A stretch of 64,000 nucleotides of DNA. It comes from JAGQVA01 sp041391725 (GTDB lineage: Bacteria > Bacteroidota > Bacteroidia > J057). The translations under genes were made by a program, and so were the position numbers. The notes beneath the pieces are model-generated. The model searched no databases. It was given only the letters and a program-made list of their open reading frames with translations, and was not told the origin of the DNA. Where the stretch lies: assembly GCA_041391725.1 (NCBI GenBank), contig JAWKNL010000001.1, forward strand, positions 682,001 to 746,000, read 5' to 3'. This document shows positions 18,490 to 26,522 of this stretch, piece by piece (the stretch's first letter is position 1; every line of letters begins with the position of its first letter).

Positions 18490-18921
18490 TTGCTGGGTAA
18501 TATTTCGGGCAGAAGACCAATATTTCCCGGGCACGACACCACCGGGGCTTATTTCTTCAATCAAGAAAAAAAAGCCTGTACAAAACGCTGCCATTTGTCA
18601 GGCGTTGCCTGACAAACCGGCCGGTAAAAAAAATGTATCTATCTGACTCCTTGTCTAACTCAATGACAATAATAATAAAAAAAACAATAACTTTTAAAAA
18701 AATATCAAAAAGTCATAGTTTTTTTGAGTATTTCGGAATAAAGAGGGCTTGTACGTTGTTAATTTGCTTATTTCACTCGTTTAAAGTGCTTATAAGAATG
18801 GGTTGGATGATTAGTTTTTTGTTTACAAAAGCAAAAAAAAATCTTATCTTCAAGATTACCGCCAAACGGCTGATGCCGGAAAGCAGTTGTAAATGATCGT
18901 CTGACTCCTGAGCCTACAAAC
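18490..18921. other. AT-rich divergent intergenic region between gltB and the alpha/beta hydrolase
   Basis: About 430 bases without a supported gene. It holds the inverted repeat at 18,595-18,615 and long A/T runs around 18,660-18,730. Both flanking genes read outward, so promoters for both must lie here, but I see no clear TTG...TAnnTTTG match. The short open frames here have no coding character. Confidence 0.6.
18595..18615. promoter_or_regulatory. Inverted repeat upstream of gltB
   Basis: Perfect 9-bp arms TTGTCAGGC and GCCTGACAA around GTT, 106-126 bases upstream of the gltB start. It could be an operator for nitrogen control or a leader hairpin. No copy is seen near glnA or amtB. Confidence 0.35.
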
Positions 18922-19905
18922 ATGATACTCGTGAATTTGCTTCTTTGCATCGTGTGTGCGTTCGCCATTTTCCTGTTTATGATGCAGGTAGGGGTACTGG
19001 TAAACCTCTACATATTCAAAAATACGCCTGATCCACATTCAGAAAATGCTCTACTTACTGAGCCTGATGGCGTTGAAGAACTGATTCCCACTGCGGATGG
19101 TGGCGTAATCCGCTCCCTGCACAAAGCTTCGGGGCCTGCCATTGTCCTGATTCCTGACCTGGGATTGTCGCTTGTTACGATGAATCTGCTGTGGCGCCAG
19201 CTTGCCGCAAGGGGGTATCGGGTGATTACCTTTGATCACCGGGGCCATGGAAAATCGCGACCGGGCAAAGACGGGCTCAGCCCGGAAATACTTGCCAGAG
19301 ACCTGAAAGAAGTGCTGAATTATTACAAACTACGGGACTGCATTTTGGTCGGGCATTCGGCAGGCGCGTTTCTTGCTATGAAATATCTGCTTGATTACGC
19401 AGAAGAAAGCCGCATATGTGTAAAGGGACTGGTAACCCTTGCGGGTTTTGGCGCGCTGACCCGGGGCGAAAGAAAAAATACGCGGTTTCCATTTTCCCTG
19501 TTTGGAAGTGGCGTACTCCGCCGCCTGCTTCAAACGGAAGCCTACGGCTGGAGTTTTTCTGCGATCGCCTTCGGCGACCAGCCGGCGCCTTCTATGTTAA
19601 GGGCTTTTATGAAGGTCGTCCGCCGCGACCAGCACCAGCTTATTCAGAGTGTCTGGGATCAGATCGGGCAGCAAAATATTCACGAGCGGTTGTCGGGGCT
19701 TTCGATTCCCGTTGCCGTAGTTTCCAGCTATTCGGATCGTAAAATTGACCCCAAGGCATCCGAACAACTCGCCCTGCATATACCTTCTGCTACGACCAAC
19801 TGCCTGGAAGAGCCTTTCGGCAATATGCTGGTCTGGGAAGCGCCGGTAAAACTGGCCGAAATTATCCGGAAATTTGAGCGAATGACACAGGGCGAGATTA
19901 TATAA
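18922..19905 (+). CDS. Membrane-anchored alpha/beta hydrolase lacking the usual catalytic histidine
   Basis: 327 residues. An N-terminal hydrophobic segment (about 3-30) acts as a membrane anchor. The alpha/beta-hydrolase core has IVLIPDLGLS near the oxyanion strand, VITFDHRGHGKSRPG, and the nucleophile elbow GHSAG (LVGHSAGAFLAMKY). An aspartate after strand 7 is available (SSYSDRKID). The place where the family has the catalytic histidine (GHMLxxE) reads FGNMLVWEAP, with Asn (AAT) instead of His (CAT). Unless another histidine substitutes, the triad is incomplete and the protein may bind rather than hydrolyse, or have reduced activity; one base error would also explain it. Substrate unknown. 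It is convergent with glnA and shares a bidirectional terminator with it. Confidence 0.8.
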   Translation: MILVNLLLCIVCAFAIFLFMMQVGVLVNLYIFKNTPDPHSENALLTEPDGVEELIPTADGGVIRSLHKASGPAIVLIPDLGLSLVTMNLLWRQLAARGYRVITFDHRGHGKSRPGKDGLSPEILARDLKEVLNYYKLRDCILVGHSAGAFLAMKYLLDYAEESRICVKGLVTLAGFGALTRGERKNTRFPFSLFGSGVLRRLLQTEAYGWSFSAIAFGDQPAPSMLRAFMKVVRRDQHQLIQSVWDQIGQQNIHERLSGLSIPVAVVSSYSDRKIDPKASEQLALHIPSATTNCLEEPFGNMLVWEAPVKLAEIIRKFERMTQGEII

Positions 19906-19935
19906 AAAGGAGGGAATGACCGGAGCCATTCCCTC
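19904..19935 (-). terminator. Terminator between the hydrolase and glnA (probably bidirectional)
   Basis: Arms GAGGGAATG (19910-19918) and CATTCCCTC (19927-19935). Five A residues at 19904-19908 supply a U-run for glnA transcription. The right side (ACAAAAAC) is weaker for the opposite direction. Confidence 0.6.
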
Positions 19936-19972
19936 ACAAAAACACTCAAGTGATCTGCAAGACATCTTTGAC

Positions 19973-20983
19973 TTATGCAGTTACTCCTTTTACTGTTTTG
20001 ATAATCCGGGCAGCAGCTTTGTACGGATCTGCGTTGGAAGCAGGTCTTCTGTCTTCCAGCCAGCCTTTGTAACCGTTTTCTACGGTTCCGATCGGAATCC
20101 GGATGGATGCACCACGGTCAGAAACACCGAAGCTGAACTTGTCGATTGACTGGGTTTCATGTCTTCCGGTCAGACGCAGTTCGTTGTGCGCACCATAAAC
20201 AGCAATATGTTCTTTAATCACAGGGCGGAAAGCCTCGCAAACTTTATCATAGGTATCTTTGCTTCCGGCAGTGCGGAGCAGGCCGTTGGAGAAGTTGATG
20301 TGCATACCACTTCCGTTCCAGTCGCCCAGAATCGGCTTGGGATGCCAGTTTACACCGAGTCCATATTTTTCACCGAGACGCTCAAGCAGATAACGGGCTA
20401 CCCATACCTGGTCGCCGGCGTCAGCAGCACCTTTGGCAAATACCTGAAACTCCCACTGCCCGGTGGCAACTTCTGCGTTGATCCCTTCCACATTTATACC
20501 TGCCTCAAGACACAGGTCGAGGTGTTCTTCCACCATTTCACGACCAAAGGCATTTTTTACACCAACGGAGCAGTAATAAGGGCCCTGAGGTGCGGGATAT
20601 CCGCCATCGGGGAACCCGGGAGGTTTGTTGGTTACAGGATCCCAGAGGAAGTATTCCTGTTCAAAACCAAACCAGAAATCGTTGTCATCATCGTCAATCT
20701 GAGCACGTCCATTGGTTGGATGCGGGGTTCTGTCGGGGTTTAATACTTCGGTCATTACCAGATAGCCATTTTTACGCGCGGGATCGGGGTAAATAGCCAC
20801 CGGTTTCAACAGACAGTCTGATGAGCGGCCTTCGGCCTGTTCGGTAGAGGATCCATCAAAAGACCACATAGGGCAGTCTTCCAGTTTACCACTGAAATTA
20901 GAAACGATCTTTGTCTTACTTCTCAGGCCCTGGGTATATTTTGACCCGTCAAGCCAGATGTACTCGAGTTTTGCTTTTGCCAT
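19973..20983 (-). CDS. glnA: Glutamine synthetase, GSII (eukaryote-like) type
   Basis: 336 residues, the short GSII length rather than the roughly 470-residue GSI or 700-residue GSIII. The N-terminal beta-grasp domain holds WSFDGSSTEQAEG. The catalytic domain holds EQEYFLWD (metal-binding glutamates), NAEVATGQWEFQ, WHPKPILGDWNGSGMHINFS (ATP and glutamate contacts), NELRLTGRHET and DRGASIRIP. It joins ammonia to glutamate using ATP in the cytoplasm. There is no adenylylation loop of the GSI type, so control is probably transcriptional. It faces amtB across a 474-base AT-rich spacer and lies near gltBD, so the block is an ammonium assimilation region. GSII enzymes occur in a number of Bacteroidota; horizontal origin cannot be judged here. 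Confidence 0.95.
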   Translation of the reverse strand: MAKAKLEYIWLDGSKYTQGLRSKTKIVSNFSGKLEDCPMWSFDGSSTEQAEGRSSDCLLKPVAIYPDPARKNGYLVMTEVLNPDRTPHPTNGRAQIDDDDNDFWFGFEQEYFLWDPVTNKPPGFPDGGYPAPQGPYYCSVGVKNAFGREMVEEHLDLCLEAGINVEGINAEVATGQWEFQVFAKGAADAGDQVWVARYLLERLGEKYGLGVNWHPKPILGDWNGSGMHINFSNGLLRTAGSKDTYDKVCEAFRPVIKEHIAVYGAHNELRLTGRHETQSIDKFSFGVSDRGASIRIPIGTVENGYKGWLEDRRPASNADPYKAAARIIKTVKGVTA

Positions 20984-21457
20984 TTTTAGAATAGTTGAAT
21001 GTAGGTATTTGTGATAAACACGTAAAATATGGCGCAGATTTATGAAAAATTTTCATTAAAACAATCAGATAGTTTAATTTTTACCCAATTTTCAATAAAA
21101 TCATACATTTTTTTAAAAAAATTCATTTTTTGTTTGACAATATTTCAAATATTACCCATAATTGCAATCAAATATTCAAAATAGTTCTTTTTCAGGTATA
21201 AAAAACATATTATAAGCTTATAAAAGCAAACAAAATCCAAAAATATCTATATAATCAGGAGATTCTATAAGTAAAATGGGTAAAAACGAATGAATTATTC
21301 ACTACCTCCCCACACTTAATGCAATTTAACTCTCATTTTAGGCAAAAACCCCGTAATAAATCCTCCGTGTTTCATTTTTGATCCTGGTTATATAACAATT
21401 TAAAATCTTTACTTACACAATTTCAGAATTTTATTTCACCACTAAACACGCTTTCCT
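20984..21457. other. AT-rich divergent regulatory region between glnA and amtB
   Basis: About 474 bases with very low GC and no open frame worth calling. It must contain the promoters of both genes. A minus-strand TATTTTTG (21,238-21,245) matches the TAnnTTTG box but has no good partner box. No sigma-54 GG-N10-GC element and no clear operator palindrome was found by eye. Confidence 0.6.
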
Positions 21458-22786
21458 ATGGACGAACAGATCCTGGATTCCTTATCGACCGTACCATCTG
21501 CAGTTGCGGACTCTCTGGCAGCGCTTGGCGCAGGTCTTGCACAGGCCAATATTCAGGCAGCTGATACGATGTTGACTACCAACAACATCTGGATGATGCT
21601 CTGCACCGGGCTGGTATTCATTATGCACCTGGGTTTTGCTACCGTAGAATCGGGTTTTACTCAGGCAAAAAATACGGTCAACATCCTCTTTAAAAACACA
21701 CTGACACCTGCCATCGGGCTGGTGACTTATGCACTCTTCGGATTTGCATTGATGTATCCCAAAGAGCTTGGCGGCGCATTTAATGGCTTTCTTGGCTTTG
21801 CAGGCTTTGGTCTGACGCTTCCCGATGGCGGTACTACAACGGCGTACAATATGGGTTATACTTACTGGACCAACTTCCTCTTCCAGGGTATGTTTGCTGC
21901 TACTGCGGCCACGATTGTCTCCGGTGCTGTTGCAGAACGGATCAAAATTTCAAGCTACCTGGTCTTCACCCTTCTTTATGTAGGACTTGCCTACCCTATC
22001 ATCGGATCATGGAAATGGGGTGGCGGCTTTCTAAACGATCTTGGCTTTTATGACTTTGCCGGTTCCACACTGGTACATTCCATTGGCGGATGGGGCGCAC
22101 TCGCAGGCATCATGCTCCTCGGCCCACGTATCGGAAAATACAGAGACGGAAAAGTCAACGACTTTCCTGGCTCAAGCGTTCCGCTTGCCACGATCGGAGT
22201 ATTTATGCTCTGGCTGGGATGGTTTGGATTTAACGGAGGAAGTGTACTTTCAGCAGACCCCGGCCTTACCTCTCTGGTATTGGTCAATACCTGTCTGGCC
22301 GCAGCGACTGGCGGACTTGGAGGAGTGATTACTGCAAGATTTATGTTCAACCGCCTTGATCTCGGTATGGCACTCAATGGTATTCTCGCCGGATTGGTAG
22401 GTATCACCGCAGGGGCAGACCTGATGACCCCTTACGAATCTTTGCTTATCGGCCTGCTCGCTGGCGGACTGGTAGTGTTTTCTGCTGTAGGACTGGATAA
22501 ACTCAAACTTGATGACTGCGTAGGCGCCGTATCGGTTCACCTTACCTGTGGTATCTTCGGAACCCTTGTAGTAGGTATTTTTGGCGCAAAAGCAGGAATG
22601 GCGCAGTTTATCGATCAGCTTATCGGTGTTGCCGTCAGCGGTCTGGCTGCATTTTCTTTTGCTTTCCTTGTATTCTTTGTGCTCAAAAAAGTATGGGGAA
22701 TACGCGTATCTCCCGAGCACGAGGCTTCCGGTCTGGACAGCCACGAGCACGGCATCAGAGGGTACACGATCATTTACGAAGAATAG
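21458..22786 (+). CDS. amtB: Ammonium transporter
   Basis: 442 residues with 11 predicted membrane helices. A short N-terminal extension (about 45 residues) precedes the first helix NIWMMLCTGLVFIMHLGFA. Family signatures are ATVESGFTQAKNTVNI, AERIKISSYLVFT (conserved Asp replaced by Glu-type context), FAGSTLVHSIGGWGALAG with the first pore histidine, GWFGFNGGS, and VGAVSVHLTCGIFGT with the second pore histidine. It conducts ammonium across the inner membrane. A GlnK (PII) gene normally follows amtB, but here a strong terminator follows at once, so PII control, if any, comes from elsewhere. Its position opposite glnA points to nitrogen-limited expression. Confidence 0.95.
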   Translation: MDEQILDSLSTVPSAVADSLAALGAGLAQANIQAADTMLTTNNIWMMLCTGLVFIMHLGFATVESGFTQAKNTVNILFKNTLTPAIGLVTYALFGFALMYPKELGGAFNGFLGFAGFGLTLPDGGTTTAYNMGYTYWTNFLFQGMFAATAATIVSGAVAERIKISSYLVFTLLYVGLAYPIIGSWKWGGGFLNDLGFYDFAGSTLVHSIGGWGALAGIMLLGPRIGKYRDGKVNDFPGSSVPLATIGVFMLWLGWFGFNGGSVLSADPGLTSLVLVNTCLAAATGGLGGVITARFMFNRLDLGMALNGILAGLVGITAGADLMTPYESLLIGLLAGGLVVFSAVGLDKLKLDDCVGAVSVHLTCGIFGTLVVGIFGAKAGMAQFIDQLIGVAVSGLAAFSFAFLVFFVLKKVWGIRVSPEHEASGLDSHEHGIRGYTIIYEE

Positions 22787-22800
22787 ATTTTTCATCTTAA

Positions 22801-22835
22801 GGGCGTTGCCGGCTTTACACCGGCAACCCTTTTTC
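22801..22835 (+). terminator. Intrinsic terminator of amtB
   Basis: Arms GTTGCCGG (22805-22812) and CCGGCAAC (22820-22827), with outer G/C pairs extending the stem, then a T-run from 22830. It begins 14 bases after the amtB stop. Confidence 0.8.
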
Positions 22836-23003
22836 TTTCTCCTGGCTGTATGTAACTCCGGTCAGTGACTATCAAAAGCTTTTTTAAATTCCTCATTTTT
22901 TCTGCAAGACACCAAGAGATGTGCGATCACTCATATGGCGCACACTCACGCCCACACCCTGAGCGATAGACCAATTATTCAAATTCAACAAACTTTAACT
23001 CAA

Positions 23004-24068
23004 ATGAAAAAGTCAGGACTTACCTTAATTGCATGTTTTTTTGTGGGAATTTCGGTGCTTTTAGCGCAGGAAGAAGAGGAAAAACTCCAGATTTCCGGCT
23101 CTGTTGACACTTACTACAAATACGATTTTTCAGGAACCGGCAATATCCCGACCAGTTTTGCCAACGAGCAAAACTCTGTTTCCATCGGTATGATTGACCT
23201 CAAACTGGAAAAAACCACAGGAAAGGCCTCCTTCACCGGAGAAATTTCCTTTGGCCCAAGAAACGCAGGCTCCGTAGGCCCCGGCCCGCTGCGTACGACC
23301 GTAGGCGAAGGAGAAGCCGCTACGGATATTCCGGCTTATGTTCCCAATATTCAAAACCTGTATGTATCCTATGCCTTTACCGATAAGTTTTCGGTAACCG
23401 GTGGTTATATGGGTACTTTCGTCGGCTACGAAGTGATTTCTCCCACAGGCAACTTCAACTATTCCACTTCTTATCTCTTTACCAATGGCCCGTTTCAGAA
23501 TGCCGGGGTAAAGTTGAACTACAATTTCAGCGACAAATTTGGCATTATGGTAGGGGCATTCAACCCGTGGAACGTCTATACAGCCGATCCCGAAATAGGC
23601 CCGACCAGCCTGGGCGCCCAGTTGTTTGTTGCCCCTGTGGAAGACTGGAATGTTTATGTCAATTTCCTCTCCGGCGACAATGGTACCATTGCCGACCTTA
23701 CCACTACCTTTCAGGTATCTGATGCGCTTATGCTGGGACTCAATGCTGCCAGCTACTCTGCCGGAGGCGATACTGCAGCAACCTTTGCAGGTGGAGCCGC
23801 TTACCTCAATTATGCAGTAAAAAATAATGTCGCGCTTGGCCTTCGTTATGAACATTTCCGCGCCAACGCCACTGCCGGCATCCTGAGCGGAGTAGAAGAT
23901 GCCAGTGTGAATGCCATCACTCTTTCCGCCAACATTTCCGGTGGCTCACTCACATTGATTCCCGAAGTACGCTACGATATGGCCAGCCAGTCCATTTTTG
24001 TGGATGCAGATGGCGCAGCAACCAAATCTGCAGCCCAGGTGCTTCTGGCTGCTGTGTATGCTTTCTGA
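23004..24068 (+). CDS. Outer-membrane beta-barrel porin-like protein
   Basis: About 354 residues from MKKSGLTLIACFF; the 23 residues in front of it in frame are not signal-like. The signal peptide ends at LLAQ, followed by a short acidic stretch (EEEEK). The remainder alternates polar and hydrophobic residues in strand-length blocks with turn-rich loops (ISGSVDTYYKYDF, NLYVSYAFTDKFSVTGGY, VALGLRYEHFRA) and ends in AAVYAF with C-terminal Phe, the Bam recognition end. It fits the Bacteroidota porin families (BBP2/OmpL-like), which pass small solutes. It follows amtB by 217 bases on the same strand but after a terminator, so it is likely a separate unit; a nitrogen-related solute is only a guess. 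Confidence 0.75.
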   Translation: MKKSGLTLIACFFVGISVLLAQEEEEKLQISGSVDTYYKYDFSGTGNIPTSFANEQNSVSIGMIDLKLEKTTGKASFTGEISFGPRNAGSVGPGPLRTTVGEGEAATDIPAYVPNIQNLYVSYAFTDKFSVTGGYMGTFVGYEVISPTGNFNYSTSYLFTNGPFQNAGVKLNYNFSDKFGIMVGAFNPWNVYTADPEIGPTSLGAQLFVAPVEDWNVYVNFLSGDNGTIADLTTTFQVSDALMLGLNAASYSAGGDTAATFAGGAAYLNYAVKNNVALGLRYEHFRANATAGILSGVEDASVNAITLSANISGGSLTLIPEVRYDMASQSIFVDADGAATKSAAQVLLAAVYAF

Positions 24069-24091
24069 TTTCCGAACTCATTTCCATTGCG

Positions 24092-24121
24092 AAAGGCTGT
24101 CCCACCGGGCAGCCTTTTTTT
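24092..24121 (+). terminator. Intrinsic terminator of the porin gene
   Basis: Arms AAAGGCTG (24092-24099) and CAGCCTTT (24110-24117) followed by T residues to 24121. It lies 24 bases after the stop. Confidence 0.7.
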
Positions 24122-24425
24122 ATGGTCGGATACGACCTCTTCGCCCCTCTCGGTTTTGCCGGTACACCTCCCCGGCAGGTGTCGTTTCTCTGCTCCTGCG
24201 GGGCATAAATAAGGCCCGCTTGTCAGGTTTTATTTTCAGGGAGGGAGAAGTGTGTACATAAACCACAATGGAATCCTTAGCGGGAGCCTCGTGTTTGTTT
24301 CCGGCCCATTGCTTATAATTGTTTAATTGCCGGAGCTTTGCCTGTGATCGCCCACTATCCGCTTCCTGGCCCATATGAACCTGTACAGATAGCAGGGCAA
24401 CCATTACCAATGCCAGTAGTCTCAT
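24120..24425 (-). CDS. Small hypothetical protein with a signal peptide
   Basis: 101 residues. The N-terminus looks like a Sec signal (MRLLALVMVALLSVQVHMGQ). The rest is polar and basic: NNYKQWAGNKHEAPAKDSIV, then KIKPDKRALFMPRRSRE. No domain is recognised. In favour of a real gene: a convincing signal sequence, a start divergent from the redoxin gene, and no overlapping gene. Against: no known family, and the basic tail reads through the porin terminator region. Treat as possible. Confidence 0.4.
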   Translation of the reverse strand: MRLLALVMVALLSVQVHMGQEADSGRSQAKLRQLNNYKQWAGNKHEAPAKDSIVVYVHTSPSLKIKPDKRALFMPRRSRETTPAGEVYRQNREGRRGRIRP

Positions 24426-24485
24426 GTCCTTTTTAATCTTTCTTCAAAAATTTCCTAACTTTAAAGCCAGCAGGACATACAATAT

Positions 24486-25058
24486 ATGAACTTTCACCGA
24501 AGATTGAGCATACTATTTACGACGATTGTTATTTCCGGTTGTCTTTTCGGGCAAAGCAGTCTTAGAGATATTTCTTTGCCCGATATCAAAGGGACAACCG
24601 TTTCTCTGGCTTCTTTTGGCACTTACCAGGGTACAGTCTATTTTTTCCTTTCTCCTGACTGCCCCTTATGTGAAAACTATGCAAAAACCATCAACGATCT
24701 CAGGCTGTCCTTCCCTGAGAAGGATATAAAGTTTACAGGTATCTTTCCGGGCAAATACTACAGTAAAATGGAAATACTTGCCTATATGGACAAATATCAC
24801 CCTCCGTTGCAGGTGCTTCTTGATCCAGATCTCGCACTTACCTGCTATCTGGATGCATCCATAACTCCGGAGGTTTTTGTGGTCGATCATCGCGGGAAAG
24901 TGGTTTATCAGGGGAAAATTGACAACTGGGTCGCTGCATTGGGCAAACACCGCACCGTTGTAAACCAACACTACCTGAAAGATGCGCTGACAGCACTGAT
25001 GAACGGAAAACCCCTTGCTATTTCCCGTACTGAAGCAATAGGATGTCTGATTGAATAA
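24486..25058 (+). CDS. Redoxin/thioredoxin-like lipoprotein (CPLC)
   Basis: 190 residues. A hydrophobic signal with lipobox ISGC (Cys19) suggests a lipid anchor facing the periplasm; a plain signal peptide is the alternative. The thioredoxin-fold domain has the peroxiredoxin/TlpA opening DISLPDIKGTTVSLASF, the active-site CPLC (Cys59 and Cys62) after FFLSPD, the cis-Pro strand ITPEVFVVDHRGKVVYQGKI, and a C-terminal helix. It resembles the redoxin domain that in other phyla occurs together with heme-c and copper-monooxygenase domains. The next gene, seven bases downstream, encodes exactly those domains, so the two probably act together in the periplasm in a redox reaction or copper handling. 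The substrate is unknown. Confidence 0.8.
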   Translation: MNFHRRLSILFTTIVISGCLFGQSSLRDISLPDIKGTTVSLASFGTYQGTVYFFLSPDCPLCENYAKTINDLRLSFPEKDIKFTGIFPGKYYSKMEILAYMDKYHPPLQVLLDPDLALTCYLDASITPEVFVVDHRGKVVYQGKIDNWVAALGKHRTVVNQHYLKDALTALMNGKPLAISRTEAIGCLIE

Positions 25059-25065
25059 TATTCCC

Positions 25066-26475
25066 ATGCGGTTGCTCTCTCTCTCCGTAATCCTGATAAT
25101 TTATTGCCTGGCCCTGTGGTCTGGTTGCCATGAATCGCAGGAAAAAACAACGGCAACAACGGAAACGCAGGTACCCGAAAGACCTGATACAGCCACTTTT
25201 AGTGAACATGTTGCCCCCATTATATTTCAGAACTGTACCCCCTGTCACCGTCCGGGCAGCCCGGGACCCTTTCCGCTCCGCACCTACCGTGAAGTAGCCC
25301 GAAAGGCCAAAATGATTGCTCACGTCACCCGCACCCGGTTTATGCCACCCTGGCCTGCTGACCCCGACTACCGACATTTCCAGGGCGAAAAACGCCTTTC
25401 CCAATATGAGATTGACATCCTCAGTCAGTGGTTTGAACAAGGGCGCCTGGCAGGCGATACCAGCCTGCTTCCTCCTATTCCTCATTACCCCACCGGATCT
25501 CAGCTCGGCGAGCCCGACCTTGTGATCGAAATGGAACAACCCTTTCCCATCAAAGGAGATAATCTGGATCGGTTTCTCTTTATGAAAATTCCCTATGAGA
25601 TTCCCGGCGACACGTTTGTCCGCCTGATAGAGTTTGTTCCGGGAAATGCGGAAGTTGTCCATCACATGAACGGACATCTTATCAGCTACAATTTTGAAGA
25701 TAAAAAAAATGTATTTGAAGGGGATCGGTTTGTGGACAGGGAAAAAGTGCCGGTTGAAATTGCTTACCCGCAGCTAGGACTTCTCAATGACGACAAAACC
25801 TACCCTACCCTCACCCCACTGGTATGCAGTTATCTACCGGGAGTAACGCCGCCCATTTACCCCGAAGATGTAGGCGGCTACAAACTCAAAAGAAAAGGCG
25901 CCATTCTCCTCAACGATATGCATTACGGGCCAGTAGCAGCCGATACCTTCGACAAGTCCCGGTTTAATGTATTCTTTGCAAAAAAACCTCCCAAACGCCC
26001 TACGATGGAAATTCAACTGGGAACCCTGGGCATTTCGGATATTGTGCCGCCGCTGGTCATTCCTCCCGATACGATCATGACTTTTACTACCCGGGCCGTT
26101 ATTCAACATGATATCTCTCTCCTGACACTTAATCCCCATATGCATCTTCTGGGCAAATCGTTTCTTGCCTATGCGGTTACTACCACGGGAGACACCATTC
26201 CTCTGATTCGGATTCCGGAGTGGGATTTCCGGTGGCAGTTTTATTACACCTTTGAAAAAATGCTCAAAATCCCGCAGGGATCAGTCATTTGTGTAGAAGC
26301 TACCTTTGACAATACAGCAGACAATCCCTATAACCCGTTTGATCCGCCGCAGACGGTTGCCGAGCGAAACGGTAGCATGCGAACCACAGATGAAATGCTC
26401 CAGTTCATCATAACTTATGTTCCCTATCAGCCTGGAGACGAAAATATTTCTCTCAACGGGGGAACGCTTGAATAA
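25066..26475 (+). CDS. Lipoprotein with heme c and copper type II (PHM-like) monooxygenase domains
   Basis: About 469 residues from MRLLSLSV; an in-frame TTG at 25051 overlaps the previous stop. The lipobox ends in WSGC (Cys21). A c-type heme site CTPCH (Cys57, Cys60, His61) sits in a small cytochrome domain, with FMPPWPAD offering the Met ligand. The rest matches the two-lobed copper-dependent, ascorbate-type monooxygenase fold: an HH pair in EVVHHMNGH, a His in NDMHYGPV, HxH in NPHMHLLGK and a Met in RTTDEMLQF, that is, counterparts of all CuH and CuM ligands. It is anchored in the periplasm or at the surface. It may oxidise a C-H bond with electrons passed through the heme; the substrate is unknown. 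It follows the redoxin gene by 7 bases. Confidence 0.8.
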   Translation: MRLLSLSVILIIYCLALWSGCHESQEKTTATTETQVPERPDTATFSEHVAPIIFQNCTPCHRPGSPGPFPLRTYREVARKAKMIAHVTRTRFMPPWPADPDYRHFQGEKRLSQYEIDILSQWFEQGRLAGDTSLLPPIPHYPTGSQLGEPDLVIEMEQPFPIKGDNLDRFLFMKIPYEIPGDTFVRLIEFVPGNAEVVHHMNGHLISYNFEDKKNVFEGDRFVDREKVPVEIAYPQLGLLNDDKTYPTLTPLVCSYLPGVTPPIYPEDVGGYKLKRKGAILLNDMHYGPVAADTFDKSRFNVFFAKKPPKRPTMEIQLGTLGISDIVPPLVIPPDTIMTFTTRAVIQHDISLLTLNPHMHLLGKSFLAYAVTTTGDTIPLIRIPEWDFRWQFYYTFEKMLKIPQGSVICVEATFDNTADNPYNPFDPPQTVAERNGSMRTTDEMLQFIITYVPYQPGDENISLNGGTLE

Positions 26476-26522
26476 AAATTCTCCCCGACCATGCAGCATA
26501 TGCAAGCCGCCCACCGTTTTCT

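Noticed and set aside
18633..18896. An 87-residue frame in the gltB/hydrolase spacer
   Set aside because: Very AT-rich, Lys/Phe/Ile-driven composition with no start signal; typical of random frames in AT-rich spacers.
23130..23855. A 241-residue minus-strand frame opposite the porin
   Set aside because: Antisense shadow with no recognisable composition; the porin has a signal peptide and terminal Phe.
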